A stretch of DNA of 64,000 bases from Ensifer sp. IC3342 (GTDB taxonomy: Bacteria > Pseudomonadota > Alphaproteobacteria > Rhizobiales > Rhizobiaceae). Made by a program: the position numbers and the translations under genes. Below the pieces are notes generated by a model. It searched no databases, had not been told where the DNA came from, and saw only the letters and a list, made by a program, of their open reading frames with translations. The stretch's first letter is position 1; the number at the start of each line of letters is the position of its first letter. Of this stretch, positions 34,800 to 43,139 are shown piece by piece. The stretch spans positions 124,001 through 188,000 of the forward strand of contig NZ_JADYVE010000004.1 in NCBI RefSeq assembly GCF_020193655.1. Reading direction: 5' to 3'.

Positions 34800-35672
34800 A
34801 TGGCGCCCAGGGCAAGTTGGAAAGGTTATCTCAGGCTCAGTCTCGTAAGTTGTCCAGTCAGGCTCTACCCAGCCACCAGTTCAAGCGAACGCATCACCTT
34901 CAACCAGCTTCATAAGAAGACCCACAACCGGATCAACATGAAGCCGGTGGATCCGGAGCTCGGGCTGGTCGAACGATCCGATCTGGTGAAGGGTTACGAA
35001 TACGAGGACAAGAAATACATCATCATCGAGGACACCGACCTCGAAAGCGTCAAGATCGAATCCAACCACACGATGAACATCGAAGCCTTCGTCGACGAGG
35101 GATCGGTGGACGTCATCTACCAGGATGCGCCCTACTATCTCGCCCCCGACGGCGCGATGGCGGAGGAAACCTTCATCGTGCTGCGCGAAGCGTTGCGAAG
35201 GGCCGGCAAGCTTGCGATCGCGCGCCTCGTGCTTTCCAGTCGCGAACGGGTGATCACCATCGGTCCGCGCGAAACGGGCATGTTCGTCTGCACGCTCAGA
35301 AACCCGAACGAGGTGCGTGGCACCGCCGAATATTTCGGCAACATTCCGGTCGGAAACCCCGACCCTGAGATGCTGCAGCTTGCCGAAGCGCTCATCGAGC
35401 AGAAGCTCACGACCTTCGATCCCAAGAATTACGAGGATCGTTACGAGATCGCGCTGATGCAGATGATCCGCGAGAAGCTCAAGGGCCACAAGCCGATCAT
35501 CGCGGCGGCGCCCGAGCGCGGCAACGTCATCAATCTCATGGATGCTCTGAAGGCGAGCCTCTCCCAATCGAAACCGCCCGCCAAGAGCAAGCCCAAGGCC
35601 GAGCCGGCGGCCAAGCGAACCGCTAAGGCGACAACGACCAGCGGCAAGCCGGCGGCCAAGAAAAAAGTCTGA
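34800..35672 (+). CDS. ku: Ku DNA-end-binding protein
   Basis: This 290-aa bacterial Ku homodimer subunit begins MAPRASWKGYLRLSLVSCPV, the family N-terminus. The core contains QLHKKTHNRINMKPVDPELG, VKGYEYEDKKYIIIED and GMFVCTLRNPNEVRG. The last 40 residues are a Lys/Pro/Ala-rich tail of the kind that modulates DNA binding and LigD recruitment. It lies directly after ligD, and its TGA stop overlaps the ATG of the next gene (TGATG), which implies translational coupling to a BRCT/TPR protein. Confidence 0.97.
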   Translation: MAPRASWKGYLRLSLVSCPVRLYPATSSSERITFNQLHKKTHNRINMKPVDPELGLVERSDLVKGYEYEDKKYIIIEDTDLESVKIESNHTMNIEAFVDEGSVDVIYQDAPYYLAPDGAMAEETFIVLREALRRAGKLAIARLVLSSRERVITIGPRETGMFVCTLRNPNEVRGTAEYFGNIPVGNPDPEMLQLAEALIEQKLTTFDPKNYEDRYEIALMQMIREKLKGHKPIIAAAPERGNVINLMDALKASLSQSKPPAKSKPKAEPAAKRTAKATTTSGKPAAKKKV

Positions 35673-36757
35673 TGGCGGTTGCAGGGCAGACATTCGGCAT
35701 CGTCGGCGCACTTGCCGCGTTTCCCCACCGATTGGCGGCGCGCGAGGTCGAGCGGCAGCTCGGTCATCTGAGGCGCGGCATCACGCGCCAGACCACGCAC
35801 CTCGTCTTCGGCCGCAGCCTGCTTTCAAAGGCGAACGAGGCGGAGATCGAAGCACGGTTCGACTCCGAGATACGCCAGAACAGGCGTCCTCTTAGCGAGA
35901 ACGGCTTTCTTCGGCTGTTGGGCCTGATGACAACACCGGAGGCATCGGCCTTGACGCGGCAGTCGCTGCTCGATCAGTCGCGGCTAACCGAACGCACCTT
36001 CGACCTCCTTTCGCTGTTCGACGCCTTCGAGCATGACAGCGAGCCCTATTCCTTCCGCGACCTGATCCTCGCCCGGAAATATGCCGGCCTGATCGACAGC
36101 GGCGCCACGTGGAGTGCGATCGCACGATCAGTGCACCGCTCGGGATCCGTGGCGGCACTCACCGCGCTCTCGCTCCATCACGAAGGGGCGGACACGATCT
36201 ACGCTCGCCGCGCCGAGGGCCTCAGTGAACTCGACGGGCAATTATTGTTCGATCTTGGAACGTCCAGCGATGCGGAGCTTGAAGACCTCTTCGCTGAGGC
36301 AGAAGCTGCAGAGGAAGACGGCTGTTACGACGAAGCGGCCGCATTCTATCAACGTTGCCTCACCATAGACCCGTCGGACTCCGTCGCCGCCTTCAACCGC
36401 GCAAATTGCCTGAAGGCAGCGGGACGGCAAGTGGAAGCGGTACATGATTACATACGCGCGCTCAAGCTCGACGCGAGCTTCGTCGAGGCCTGGTTCAACC
36501 TTGCCGGGCTCATGAGCGAACGCGGGCGGGTCGATGCTGCGCGCCGATATCTGCAGAAAGCCATAGAACTCGACGGCGACTATGCCGACGCTGTCTTCAA
36601 CCTGGCGAAACTCGAATTCGACGCGGACAATCTCGCCAAGGCGCGACACTGGTGGAGGCGCTATCTCGAGCTCGACAAGGATTCGGAGTGGGCACGGGCT
36701 GCCGAACGCGGCGTGCAGTTCGTCGACCTCCATCTCCTCCCAAGGACGGCTGGCTGA
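35672..36757 (+). CDS. BRCT-like / MerR-HTH-like / TPR protein coupled to ku
   Basis: This 361-aa protein's N-terminal 90 residues look like a BRCT domain (FGIVGALAAFPHRLAAREV, TTHLVFGRSLLSKANEAE, LSENGFLRLLGL). Residues about 120-155 (YSFRDLILARKYAGLIDSG) resemble a MerR-type helix-turn-helix. From about 205 there are TPR repeats (DEAAAFYQRCLTIDPSD, EAWFNLAGLMSERG, DAVFNLAKLEFD). BRCT domains bind phosphopeptides or DNA ends and TPRs scaffold proteins. Its start overlaps the ku stop codon, so a role as an accessory scaffold or regulator of end joining is a strong contextual inference. I know of no characterised homologue. Confidence 0.8.
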   Translation: MAVAGQTFGIVGALAAFPHRLAAREVERQLGHLRRGITRQTTHLVFGRSLLSKANEAEIEARFDSEIRQNRRPLSENGFLRLLGLMTTPEASALTRQSLLDQSRLTERTFDLLSLFDAFEHDSEPYSFRDLILARKYAGLIDSGATWSAIARSVHRSGSVAALTALSLHHEGADTIYARRAEGLSELDGQLLFDLGTSSDAELEDLFAEAEAAEEDGCYDEAAAFYQRCLTIDPSDSVAAFNRANCLKAAGRQVEAVHDYIRALKLDASFVEAWFNLAGLMSERGRVDAARRYLQKAIELDGDYADAVFNLAKLEFDADNLAKARHWWRRYLELDKDSEWARAAERGVQFVDLHLLPRTAG

Positions 36758-36758
36758 C

Positions 36759-37400
36759 ATGGGCGAAAAATTCCTGTTCGACGGACCGGACGACGCCGCC
36801 GTCACCATTCTGCTGGCGCACGGCGCAGGCGCACCGATGGACTCGACCTCGATGACTGCGACCGCGAAAGCCCTTGCCGAAACCGGCTTCCGAGTCGCCC
36901 GTTTTGAGTTCAGTTACATGGCGGCGCGTCGGACTTCGGAAGGCCGCAAGCCCCCGCCGCGGGCCGAGACCTTGAAGCCCGAATACGAGGCCGCCGTCGC
37001 TGCGCTCGGCGCGACCGGCCGGCTCATCATCGGCGGCAAGTCGATGGGAGGGCGCGTCGCCAGCATGATTGCCGACGACCTTCACACGGGCGGTAAAATC
37101 GCCGGGCTGCTCTGTCTCGGCTACCCGTTTCATCCGCCGGCTAAACCGGAGCAGCTTCGCACCAGGCATCTCGCCCATTTGAAGACGCCGACATTGATCT
37201 GCCAGGGAACACGCGACGAGTTCGGTACGCGCGAGGACGTCGCCGGTTACACACTCTTCGAGGCGATCGAAATTCTGTGGCTCGAGGACGGCGACCACGA
37301 CCTCAAACCGCGCAAGAGCATATCGGGCTTTTCGACTGCCGATCATCTGAAGACCGTGGCAGAGACAGTTCGAGCCTGGACCGGCCGGCTGGTGCGCTGA
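36759..37400 (+). CDS. alpha/beta hydrolase of the Tex30/KANL3 type
   Basis: This 213-aa hydrolase is started at ATG 36759, one base after the stop of the BRCT-TPR gene. It has LLAHGAGAPMDS near residue 20 (oxyanion region), the nucleophile elbow GGKSMGGRVAS near 93 and the catalytic His in DGDHDLKP near 180. A triad Asp is probably in QGTRDEFGT. The family includes predicted dienelactone-hydrolase-like esterases of unknown substrate. Its role in the repair operon is unclear; it may only be co-transcribed. Confidence 0.85.
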   Translation: MGEKFLFDGPDDAAVTILLAHGAGAPMDSTSMTATAKALAETGFRVARFEFSYMAARRTSEGRKPPPRAETLKPEYEAAVAALGATGRLIIGGKSMGGRVASMIADDLHTGGKIAGLLCLGYPFHPPAKPEQLRTRHLAHLKTPTLICQGTRDEFGTREDVAGYTLFEAIEILWLEDGDHDLKPRKSISGFSTADHLKTVAETVRAWTGRLVR

Positions 37401-37404
37401 GCGC

Positions 37405-38178
37405 ATGAAGATCGCGACCTTCAACATCAACGGCATCAACCGGCGGCTCGAAAATCTGCTTGCCTGGCTCGCCGCGGCTGAGCCGGACGTCGTCTGCCTG
37501 CAGGAACTCAAGGCGACAGACAGCCAATTCCCGAAGTCCGCAATCGAGGCAGCCGGCTACGGTGCCGTCTGGCGCGGACAGGCAGCCTGGAACGGCGTCG
37601 CGATTCTGGCGCGCGACAGCGAACCGATCCTGACCCGGGCCGAGTTGCCCGGTGATCCATCCGACACGCAGAGCCGGTATATCGAAGCCGCGGTGAACGG
37701 CATTCTCGTCACCTCGCTCTATGCCCCCAACGGCAATCCGCAGCCCGGACCGAAATTCGACTACAAACTGGCCTGGCACGAACGCGTGAGGCTGCATGCT
37801 GCCGAACTGCTGGCGACCAGTCTGCCAGTGGTGCTTGCCGGCGACTACAACGTGGTGCCCGAGCCACGCGACATCTACCCGACCCGCTCCTACGACGACA
37901 ACGCCCTCGTCCAACCCGAAAGCCGAGCCGCCTTCCGGCACCTTCTCGACCAGGGCTGGCTCGACGCCCTGCGCGCAATTTATCCGGAGGAGCAGCTCTT
38001 CACGTTCTGGGACTACCGCCGGAACCGCTGGCAGCGCGACGCTGGGCTGCGTCTCGACCACGTTCTCCTCAGCCGGAAACTCGTACGCCGGCTGGCCGAT
38101 GCCGGCATCGACCGGGATATACGCGGCGTCGAAGGGGCGAGTGACCACGCACCGGTGTGGATCACGCTGCGGGACTAG
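37405..38178 (+). CDS. xth: exodeoxyribonuclease III (Xth family AP endonuclease)
   Basis: This 257-aa EEP-fold nuclease begins MKIATFNINGINRRLENLL. Catalytic residues are visible in CLQELKATD (metal-binding Glu), SLYAPNG, LAGDYNVVP (Asp and Asn) and the terminal GASDHAPVW (Asp-His pair). The enzyme cuts abasic sites and removes blocked 3' ends. It starts 4 bp after the hydrolase gene and appears to be the last gene of the ligD-ku operon, so 3'-end cleaning is transcribed with end joining. The length is full. Confidence 0.94.
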   Translation: MKIATFNINGINRRLENLLAWLAAAEPDVVCLQELKATDSQFPKSAIEAAGYGAVWRGQAAWNGVAILARDSEPILTRAELPGDPSDTQSRYIEAAVNGILVTSLYAPNGNPQPGPKFDYKLAWHERVRLHAAELLATSLPVVLAGDYNVVPEPRDIYPTRSYDDNALVQPESRAAFRHLLDQGWLDALRAIYPEEQLFTFWDYRRNRWQRDAGLRLDHVLLSRKLVRRLADAGIDRDIRGVEGASDHAPVWITLRD

Positions 38179-38751
38179 GGACGCGTATTCACAACGGCAT
38201 TTCTAGTTCCGGCGGCAGATCGGACATAGGCTGAGCTGCCGCCCATGCGGCAGGTGCGTGCCCAAATGTGAGACATGGCGAGCACGCCATCTATGTCGTA
38301 CTCGCTTGCGCGCGATCCAGCGGGATCGTGAGCGACGACGCCGACCAGTGCGAACCGTCCCGTCGCGTCCTTTCGCGTATGAACTCGAGTTGGGCAGCTA
38401 TGTCGGAGCGGGAACGGTTCTTGTTCCCGCTCGAACAAGAATTGGTGCCCGAAGCCCAATCGGACCCTCGGATTCAGGTATATAATGGAACGGGGATTGA
38501 ACCAACGGTGGCTTCGACTGCTGGCGCCGCCCCGCCGAGGGAAGTTTGTCGTCAACCGACCGAGCTCGGAATGATCCTTGGGATACGGCCCACGATGTGT
38601 GATGTGATACCAAGTAGGGGCAACCGGCAGCGGACTGAGAACATTTGACCCCACCGGCTCAATCCCGAACTAGGCTGCTTGCCCGAACAAGGCTGCTTGA
38701 AAGGCCGAGAGAGCGGCAGTCTTGGGGCACAGAGCCTCAGGGAGGATCAAC
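38179..38751. other. 573-bp non-coding region with two overlapping hairpins
   Basis: There is no convincing gene; the 126-codon frame at 38268-38648 has no recognisable features. Two perfect hairpins overlap. The first pairs GAGCGGGAAC (38406-38415) with GTTCCCGCTC (38423-38432). The second pairs TTCTTGTTC (38418-38426) with GAACAAGAA (38433-38441). They cannot form together. They lie about 310 bp before the ABC binding-protein gene. A leader RNA is possible, but neither stem is followed by a T-run. Confidence 0.45.
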
Positions 38752-40236
38752 ATGAACAGACTGGCAACAGCATCGCACAGCCTTGCGCTCGGGGCGACCA
38801 TCGCCACGCTCATTGCAGCGGGCCTGGCCCAGGCAGGGGAATTCGACGGTGTCTCCGTTAACATCATGACCTTCACCGGGCCGCAGATCGCCGAGCCTCT
38901 GCAGCGCCGCGCACCGGAATTCGAGAAGCTGACGGGGGCGAAGATAAACGTCATCACCGTCCCCTTCTCGGATCTCTACCAGAAGCTCCTGACGGACTGG
39001 ACGACCGGTACCAACTCGGTCGATGCCGGGGTCTTCGCGCCGCAATGGATGGTCGACTATGTGTCAGCCGGATTGCTCGAGGACCTCAGTCCGCGCATTC
39101 CCGGGGACAGCGCCGTCAAGATGGATGACATCGCGCCCTTCTTCCGTGATTTCTCGCAGAAGTACGGCGGCAAGACCTACATGATCACCCTCGATGGCGA
39201 CTTTCAGATGGTCTACTACCGCACAGACGTCGCCGAGGAGCTTGGCCTTGTGGCACCGAAAACCTGGGATGACTATCTCGCGTTTGCCAAAGCCTCGCAC
39301 GGCAAGGACATGAACGGCGACGGTAAGGGCGATTTCGGCTCCTGCATCGCCAAGAAGCGCAACGCCCAGTCCTATTGGATGGTCACCTCGATCGCGTCGG
39401 CCTTCATCCAGTCGCGGGGCACCGCTCAGGGCGCCTTCTTCAGCACCAAGGACATGACCCCGCTCTACAACAATGAGGCGTTCGCCGAGGCGCTCAGAAT
39501 CTACAAGGAGACGACGAAATACGGCCCGCCCAATGAGATCAATCTTGATGTCGGCGATACGCGCAGCCTCTTTACGTCCGGCCAGTGCGCCCTGTCTATC
39601 GACTGGGGTGATATCGGCACGCTCGCCATCGACAAGGAGCAGTCGAAGGTCATCGACAAGGTGGGCGCCGTCATCCTGCCTGGATCGACCCGCGTGCTCG
39701 ACCGCGAGACAGGCAAGCTCGTCGACTGCAGCGCGGAGATTTGCCCGCATGCCGTGGATGGTGTGAGCCACGCGCCCTTCGCTGCGTTCGGCGGCTGGTC
39801 GGGCGGGATCAATGCCAATGCGGACGACAGGGTGAAGGACGCAGCCTACGCCTTCATTTCCTTTATGAGCCAGGCAGCGCAGTCGAATGTCGACGTGACG
39901 ATCGGCGCCACCGGCTTCAATCCCTACCGGATATCGCAGTTCAGCGATCTCTCGCTGTGGAAGCAGGCCGGCATGAGCGAGAAGGCAGCGAACGACTACC
40001 TCGGCGCCATCCAGGCAAGTCTCGGTTCACCAAACATGGTGCTTGATCTGCGCATCCCGCAGAACCAGCGCTACCAGCAAGTCGTGCTTGACACTGCGAT
40101 CGCCCGGATGCTGGCGGGGGAGCTTGATATCGAGGGCACTATGGCGGCGATCTCTGAGGGCTGGGAGGAGATCACCGATGAACTCGGTCGGGAGAAGCAG
40201 TTGGCAGCCTACAAGCAGACCATTGGCGCGGACTAA
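38752..40236 (+). CDS. extracellular solute-binding protein (family 1)
   Basis: This 494-aa periplasmic binding protein starts at ATG 38752 behind GGGAGGATC. The leader MNRLATASHSLALGATIATL ends at an AQA-type signal peptidase site near residue 29. The mature region (VNIMTFTGPQIAEPLQRRAP, KINVITVPFSDLYQKLLTDW) is a typical CUT1 sugar-binding protein. An ARG-free, Cys-containing loop (DFGSCIAKKRNAQS, VDCSAEICPHAVDG) may carry a disulphide. A 178-bp gap separates it from the two permeases. The ligand is unknown, and the ATPase of this system is broken. Confidence 0.88.
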   Translation: MNRLATASHSLALGATIATLIAAGLAQAGEFDGVSVNIMTFTGPQIAEPLQRRAPEFEKLTGAKINVITVPFSDLYQKLLTDWTTGTNSVDAGVFAPQWMVDYVSAGLLEDLSPRIPGDSAVKMDDIAPFFRDFSQKYGGKTYMITLDGDFQMVYYRTDVAEELGLVAPKTWDDYLAFAKASHGKDMNGDGKGDFGSCIAKKRNAQSYWMVTSIASAFIQSRGTAQGAFFSTKDMTPLYNNEAFAEALRIYKETTKYGPPNEINLDVGDTRSLFTSGQCALSIDWGDIGTLAIDKEQSKVIDKVGAVILPGSTRVLDRETGKLVDCSAEICPHAVDGVSHAPFAAFGGWSGGINANADDRVKDAAYAFISFMSQAAQSNVDVTIGATGFNPYRISQFSDLSLWKQAGMSEKAANDYLGAIQASLGSPNMVLDLRIPQNQRYQQVVLDTAIARMLAGELDIEGTMAAISEGWEEITDELGREKQLAAYKQTIGAD

Positions 40237-40414
40237 GGCAAGCGTTCGTTGCACCCGATCGCCTGCGTGACGCGCGGTAGCGCTGCTATACCCTGGACCG
40301 CACTCCCCTCCCCGTTTAGACCAGGGCGTATGCTCCAGCCTGGGCAGGGAGGGAGAGCCCTGTCCGAAGGATTCCGAGAGGGAACTTGAATGTCGAGGCG
40401 AACCGATAAGTGAC

Positions 40415-41515
40415 ATGAAAACAGCGCGCCTGGCCGAATGGATGGATCGCCACAGCGGCCCGATGTTCGTGCTGCCAGCGGTCTTGCTCATCCTCGCATT
40501 CTCGATCTTTCCCCTGGTCATTTCGGCATGGCTCGCCCTGTCGCAGTTCCGGCTGGGGATTGGCGGCTACGAGATCCGGTTCGTCGGCCTGTTGAACTTC
40601 AAGAAACTGCTCACCGGCTCCCAACAGTTCCACTTCCTCGGAACTTTCGCCGAGATTCCGCTCCTTGGTTGGCTTATCGTCGCTTTGGTGTTCGGCGCAC
40701 TTGCGGTCGCGGCAAGGCGCTATGCCACCTTCGGCAGGGCCTCGGTCATCGGCGTCGCCGGTCGTCTCATCTCATTCCCGCTGATCGGCGCGCTCGCTGT
40801 CCTGTTCGCCACCACGCTTGGCGGCCAAATCGGCTCGTTATCAACGACGCTGTTCTACGTCATTGTGGGGGTCACTTTGCAATTTCTAGTCGGCACCGGG
40901 CTTGCTTTCCTGTGCGCCCAAAACATCCGGGGGCGGTCGTTCTTTCGGCTGGTGTTCTTCGTGCCGTTGATGGTGACCCCGGTTGGCACCGCCTACACAT
41001 TCCGCATGCTTGCCGACACAACGGTCGGCCCGTTCGCGCCGATCTTGCGCGGGCTCGGTCTCGGCAACTTCGCCTGGGCATCGGATCCATGGACGGCGCG
41101 GCTGGTCATCGTGCTTGGCGATAGCTGGCAGTGGATTCCCTTTATCTTCATCGTCATGCTGGCGGCCTTCGAGAGCCAACCGCGCGACCAGGTTGAGGCT
41201 GCCCAAGTCGATGGCGCCTCTACTTTCCAAATCTTCCGGGATATCACCTGGCCATCGGTCGCCCCGGTGGCGGCGACCGTCGTCCTCATCCGCGTCATCG
41301 AGGCGTTCAAAATCGTCGACTTGCCCAATGTCCTGACCAATGGCGGACCGGGCATCGCCACCGAGTCGTTGACGCTACACGCCTTCATCGAATGGCGCGC
41401 GCTCAATCTCGGTGGTTCGGCAGCCATCGCTTATCTATTGCTCTTCGTCGCGACCGTGCTCTGTGTCTCCTTCGTCAACATGGTCGTTGTTCCGATGCGG
41501 AGGTCGCGCCAATGA
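40415..41515 (+). CDS. ABC transporter permease, enlarged MalF/UgpA type
   Basis: This 366-aa permease has the usual C-terminal core with the EAA loop QVEAAQVDGASTFQIFRDI near residue 270. It is about 60 residues longer than typical relatives. The extra length lies between the first helix and the core (residues about 80-155) and adds two or three hydrophobic segments (LGWLIVALVFGALAVAARRY, LISFPLIGALAVLFATTLGG). Its ATGA stop overlaps the start of the second permease, so they are translated together. Confidence 0.88.
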   Translation: MKTARLAEWMDRHSGPMFVLPAVLLILAFSIFPLVISAWLALSQFRLGIGGYEIRFVGLLNFKKLLTGSQQFHFLGTFAEIPLLGWLIVALVFGALAVAARRYATFGRASVIGVAGRLISFPLIGALAVLFATTLGGQIGSLSTTLFYVIVGVTLQFLVGTGLAFLCAQNIRGRSFFRLVFFVPLMVTPVGTAYTFRMLADTTVGPFAPILRGLGLGNFAWASDPWTARLVIVLGDSWQWIPFIFIVMLAAFESQPRDQVEAAQVDGASTFQIFRDITWPSVAPVAATVVLIRVIEAFKIVDLPNVLTNGGPGIATESLTLHAFIEWRALNLGGSAAIAYLLLFVATVLCVSFVNMVVVPMRRSRQ

Positions 41516-42537
41516 GGATGTTCGAGCCGAAAGCCCTCGGAACCATGGCGCCAGCAACCAAGCTGGTCGTGTATGGCATACTGGGGCTGTGGACCTTGAT
41601 CGTGCTCTTTCCTCTCTACTGGGTGCTGATAACTTCCTTTAAATTACCTATTCATGTATTTGATGGACCGAACTATTTGCCATTCATTGACTTCCTTCCT
41701 TCTCTCCATGCTTGGCGCTATATCTTTCTTGATCTGGGGCGCGACACTTTCCGGCCCTATGGCAACTCTCTCATCGTCGCCGCCACTTCTACGGCACTGG
41801 CTGTCACAGCCGGCACGCTCGCCGCCTACGCACTGTCGCGGATCGAATTTCGCCCGCGGCTATTGTCGATTGGCGTCTTTCTCCTGGTGATGTCTGCTGC
41901 CATCTTCGCCGTGGCCCATTCCGGCGCCGATTGGCGCATTGCTGCGGCATCGGGCGTCGCGCTCTTCGTGCTTGCGGCGCGAGCGACCCGGCGCCTGCCC
42001 TCCCCGCAGCTTGGCAACGCGGAGATCCTGTTCTGGATGATCTCCCAGCGGATTCTGCCGCCGGTCGTCGCCGTGGTGCCGATTTACGTGATGCTTCAGC
42101 AAGTTGGACTACTCGACACGCGTAGCGCGCTGGTGCTTACATACACGACTGTCAACCTTCCGATCGTCGTTTGGCTGATGTACGACTTCTTCATCTCGAT
42201 TCCGCGCGAACTGGAGGAGTCGGCGGCGATCGACGGCGCCTCGCGCTTCCGCATCTTCCGCGAGATCGTACTGCCGCTCGCCAAACCCGGACTGGTCGCG
42301 ACCGCGCTTCTCGTCTTCATCCTGGCATGGAACGAGTACCTCCTGGCGCTCTTCCTCTCCACGGTGAAAGCGCAGACCATTCCCCTCCTGGTGGCCGCCC
42401 AGAACGCCACGCGCGGCCCGCAATGGTGGTACATGAGCGTGTTGATCACCATCATGATCCTGCCGGTGATCGTCCTGACCATCGTCCTTCAGCGCTTCAT
42501 CGCCAAAGGGCTGCTGCTCGGCGCGCTGAAGGGGTAG
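41512..42537 (+). CDS. ABC transporter permease, enlarged MalG type
   Basis: This 341-aa permease is started at ATG 41512, overlapping the previous stop codon. The EAA loop is ELEESAAIDGASRFRIFREI near residue 240. Like its partner it is longer than usual by about 50 residues, with an inserted helix pair around 120-160 (LSIGVFLLVMSAAIFAVAHS, ASGVALFVLAARATRRL). A stretch at 41628-41730 is AT-rich with codons such as TTA, ATT and GTA that are rare in the neighbours. It is followed after 7 bp by a ruined ATPase gene. Confidence 0.88.
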   Translation: MRMFEPKALGTMAPATKLVVYGILGLWTLIVLFPLYWVLITSFKLPIHVFDGPNYLPFIDFLPSLHAWRYIFLDLGRDTFRPYGNSLIVAATSTALAVTAGTLAAYALSRIEFRPRLLSIGVFLLVMSAAIFAVAHSGADWRIAAASGVALFVLAARATRRLPSPQLGNAEILFWMISQRILPPVVAVVPIYVMLQQVGLLDTRSALVLTYTTVNLPIVVWLMYDFFISIPRELEESAAIDGASRFRIFREIVLPLAKPGLVATALLVFILAWNEYLLALFLSTVKAQTIPLLVAAQNATRGPQWWYMSVLITIMILPVIVLTIVLQRFIAKGLLLGALKG

Positions 42538-42544
42538 TGTTGCG

Positions 42545-42710
42545 ATGACCATCGTCCTTGACCGGGTGACCAAGCTCTTCCGTTCTGTGAAGCTGCTCTA
42601 CGTGTTCGACCCCGCCGCAGATGACGGCGAGTTTCTCATGCTCCCTGGTGCATCGGGACGGTGCTGAGGATGAGGGCCGGGTTGGAGAGGATCTCGAGCG
42701 GGCGCAAATC
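42545..42710 (+). pseudogene. decayed ABC transporter ATPase (MalK/UgpC type)
   Basis: The frame opens MTIVLDRVTKLFRSVKLLYV, an ATPase N-terminus, and reaches the Walker A position as LPGASGRC then a stop, where GPSGCGKST is expected. The homology resumes in another frame as VLRMRAGLERISSGR, which matches the sequence just after Walker A in intact genes. A small deletion with frameshift has removed the P-loop lysine, and the remaining 300 codons are gone. The permeases upstream must use another ATPase or be inactive. Confidence 0.85.
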
Positions 42711-43139
42711 GCGCTGCCCGGTCATTTCAAACCGAGGGGCAGATAAGGCTCGACTCCAGCCGTTGCACGAATGTTCGCTGGTTGAAACGACGCGAATGTC
42801 CGGAATCGGTGTGCTTCGCGCTGGTTCGATCAGCGAGCCGGACGGCAGAGAACCACCCATTCGGAACTTAGCATCCCCAAGTGCGAGGTCCGCTTCGGGC
42901 TACTTTTGCGCCATCATAGGCCCACTGAGCTCACGCATCGGATGACCGCACCTGAGGGCGAAGAGCCATCGAACATGGGACATTCGGGATGATTAAAAGC
43001 GCCGGGAAGGAACCTTGGACATGTGACACGCCGTCACGGACTCCGAACGACGCTGATCCCCCATTTCTCGTCATTTGGCGATGCGCGTTCAATCGTGCAG
43101 GATAGTGACTCGACATGGCCAACGGCAGGGAGGCGACCA
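42711..43139. other. gene-free region after the ATPase remnant
   Basis: This stretch shows no convincing reading frame, hairpin or repeat. It is probably the decayed rest of the ATPase gene region and the upstream control region of the dehydrogenase gene at 43140. Confidence 0.45.

Noticed and set aside
38268-38648. 126-codon frame upstream of an ABC operon
   Set aside because: It has no good ribosome-binding site and no domain or hydrophobic pattern, and it runs through the overlapping hairpins.
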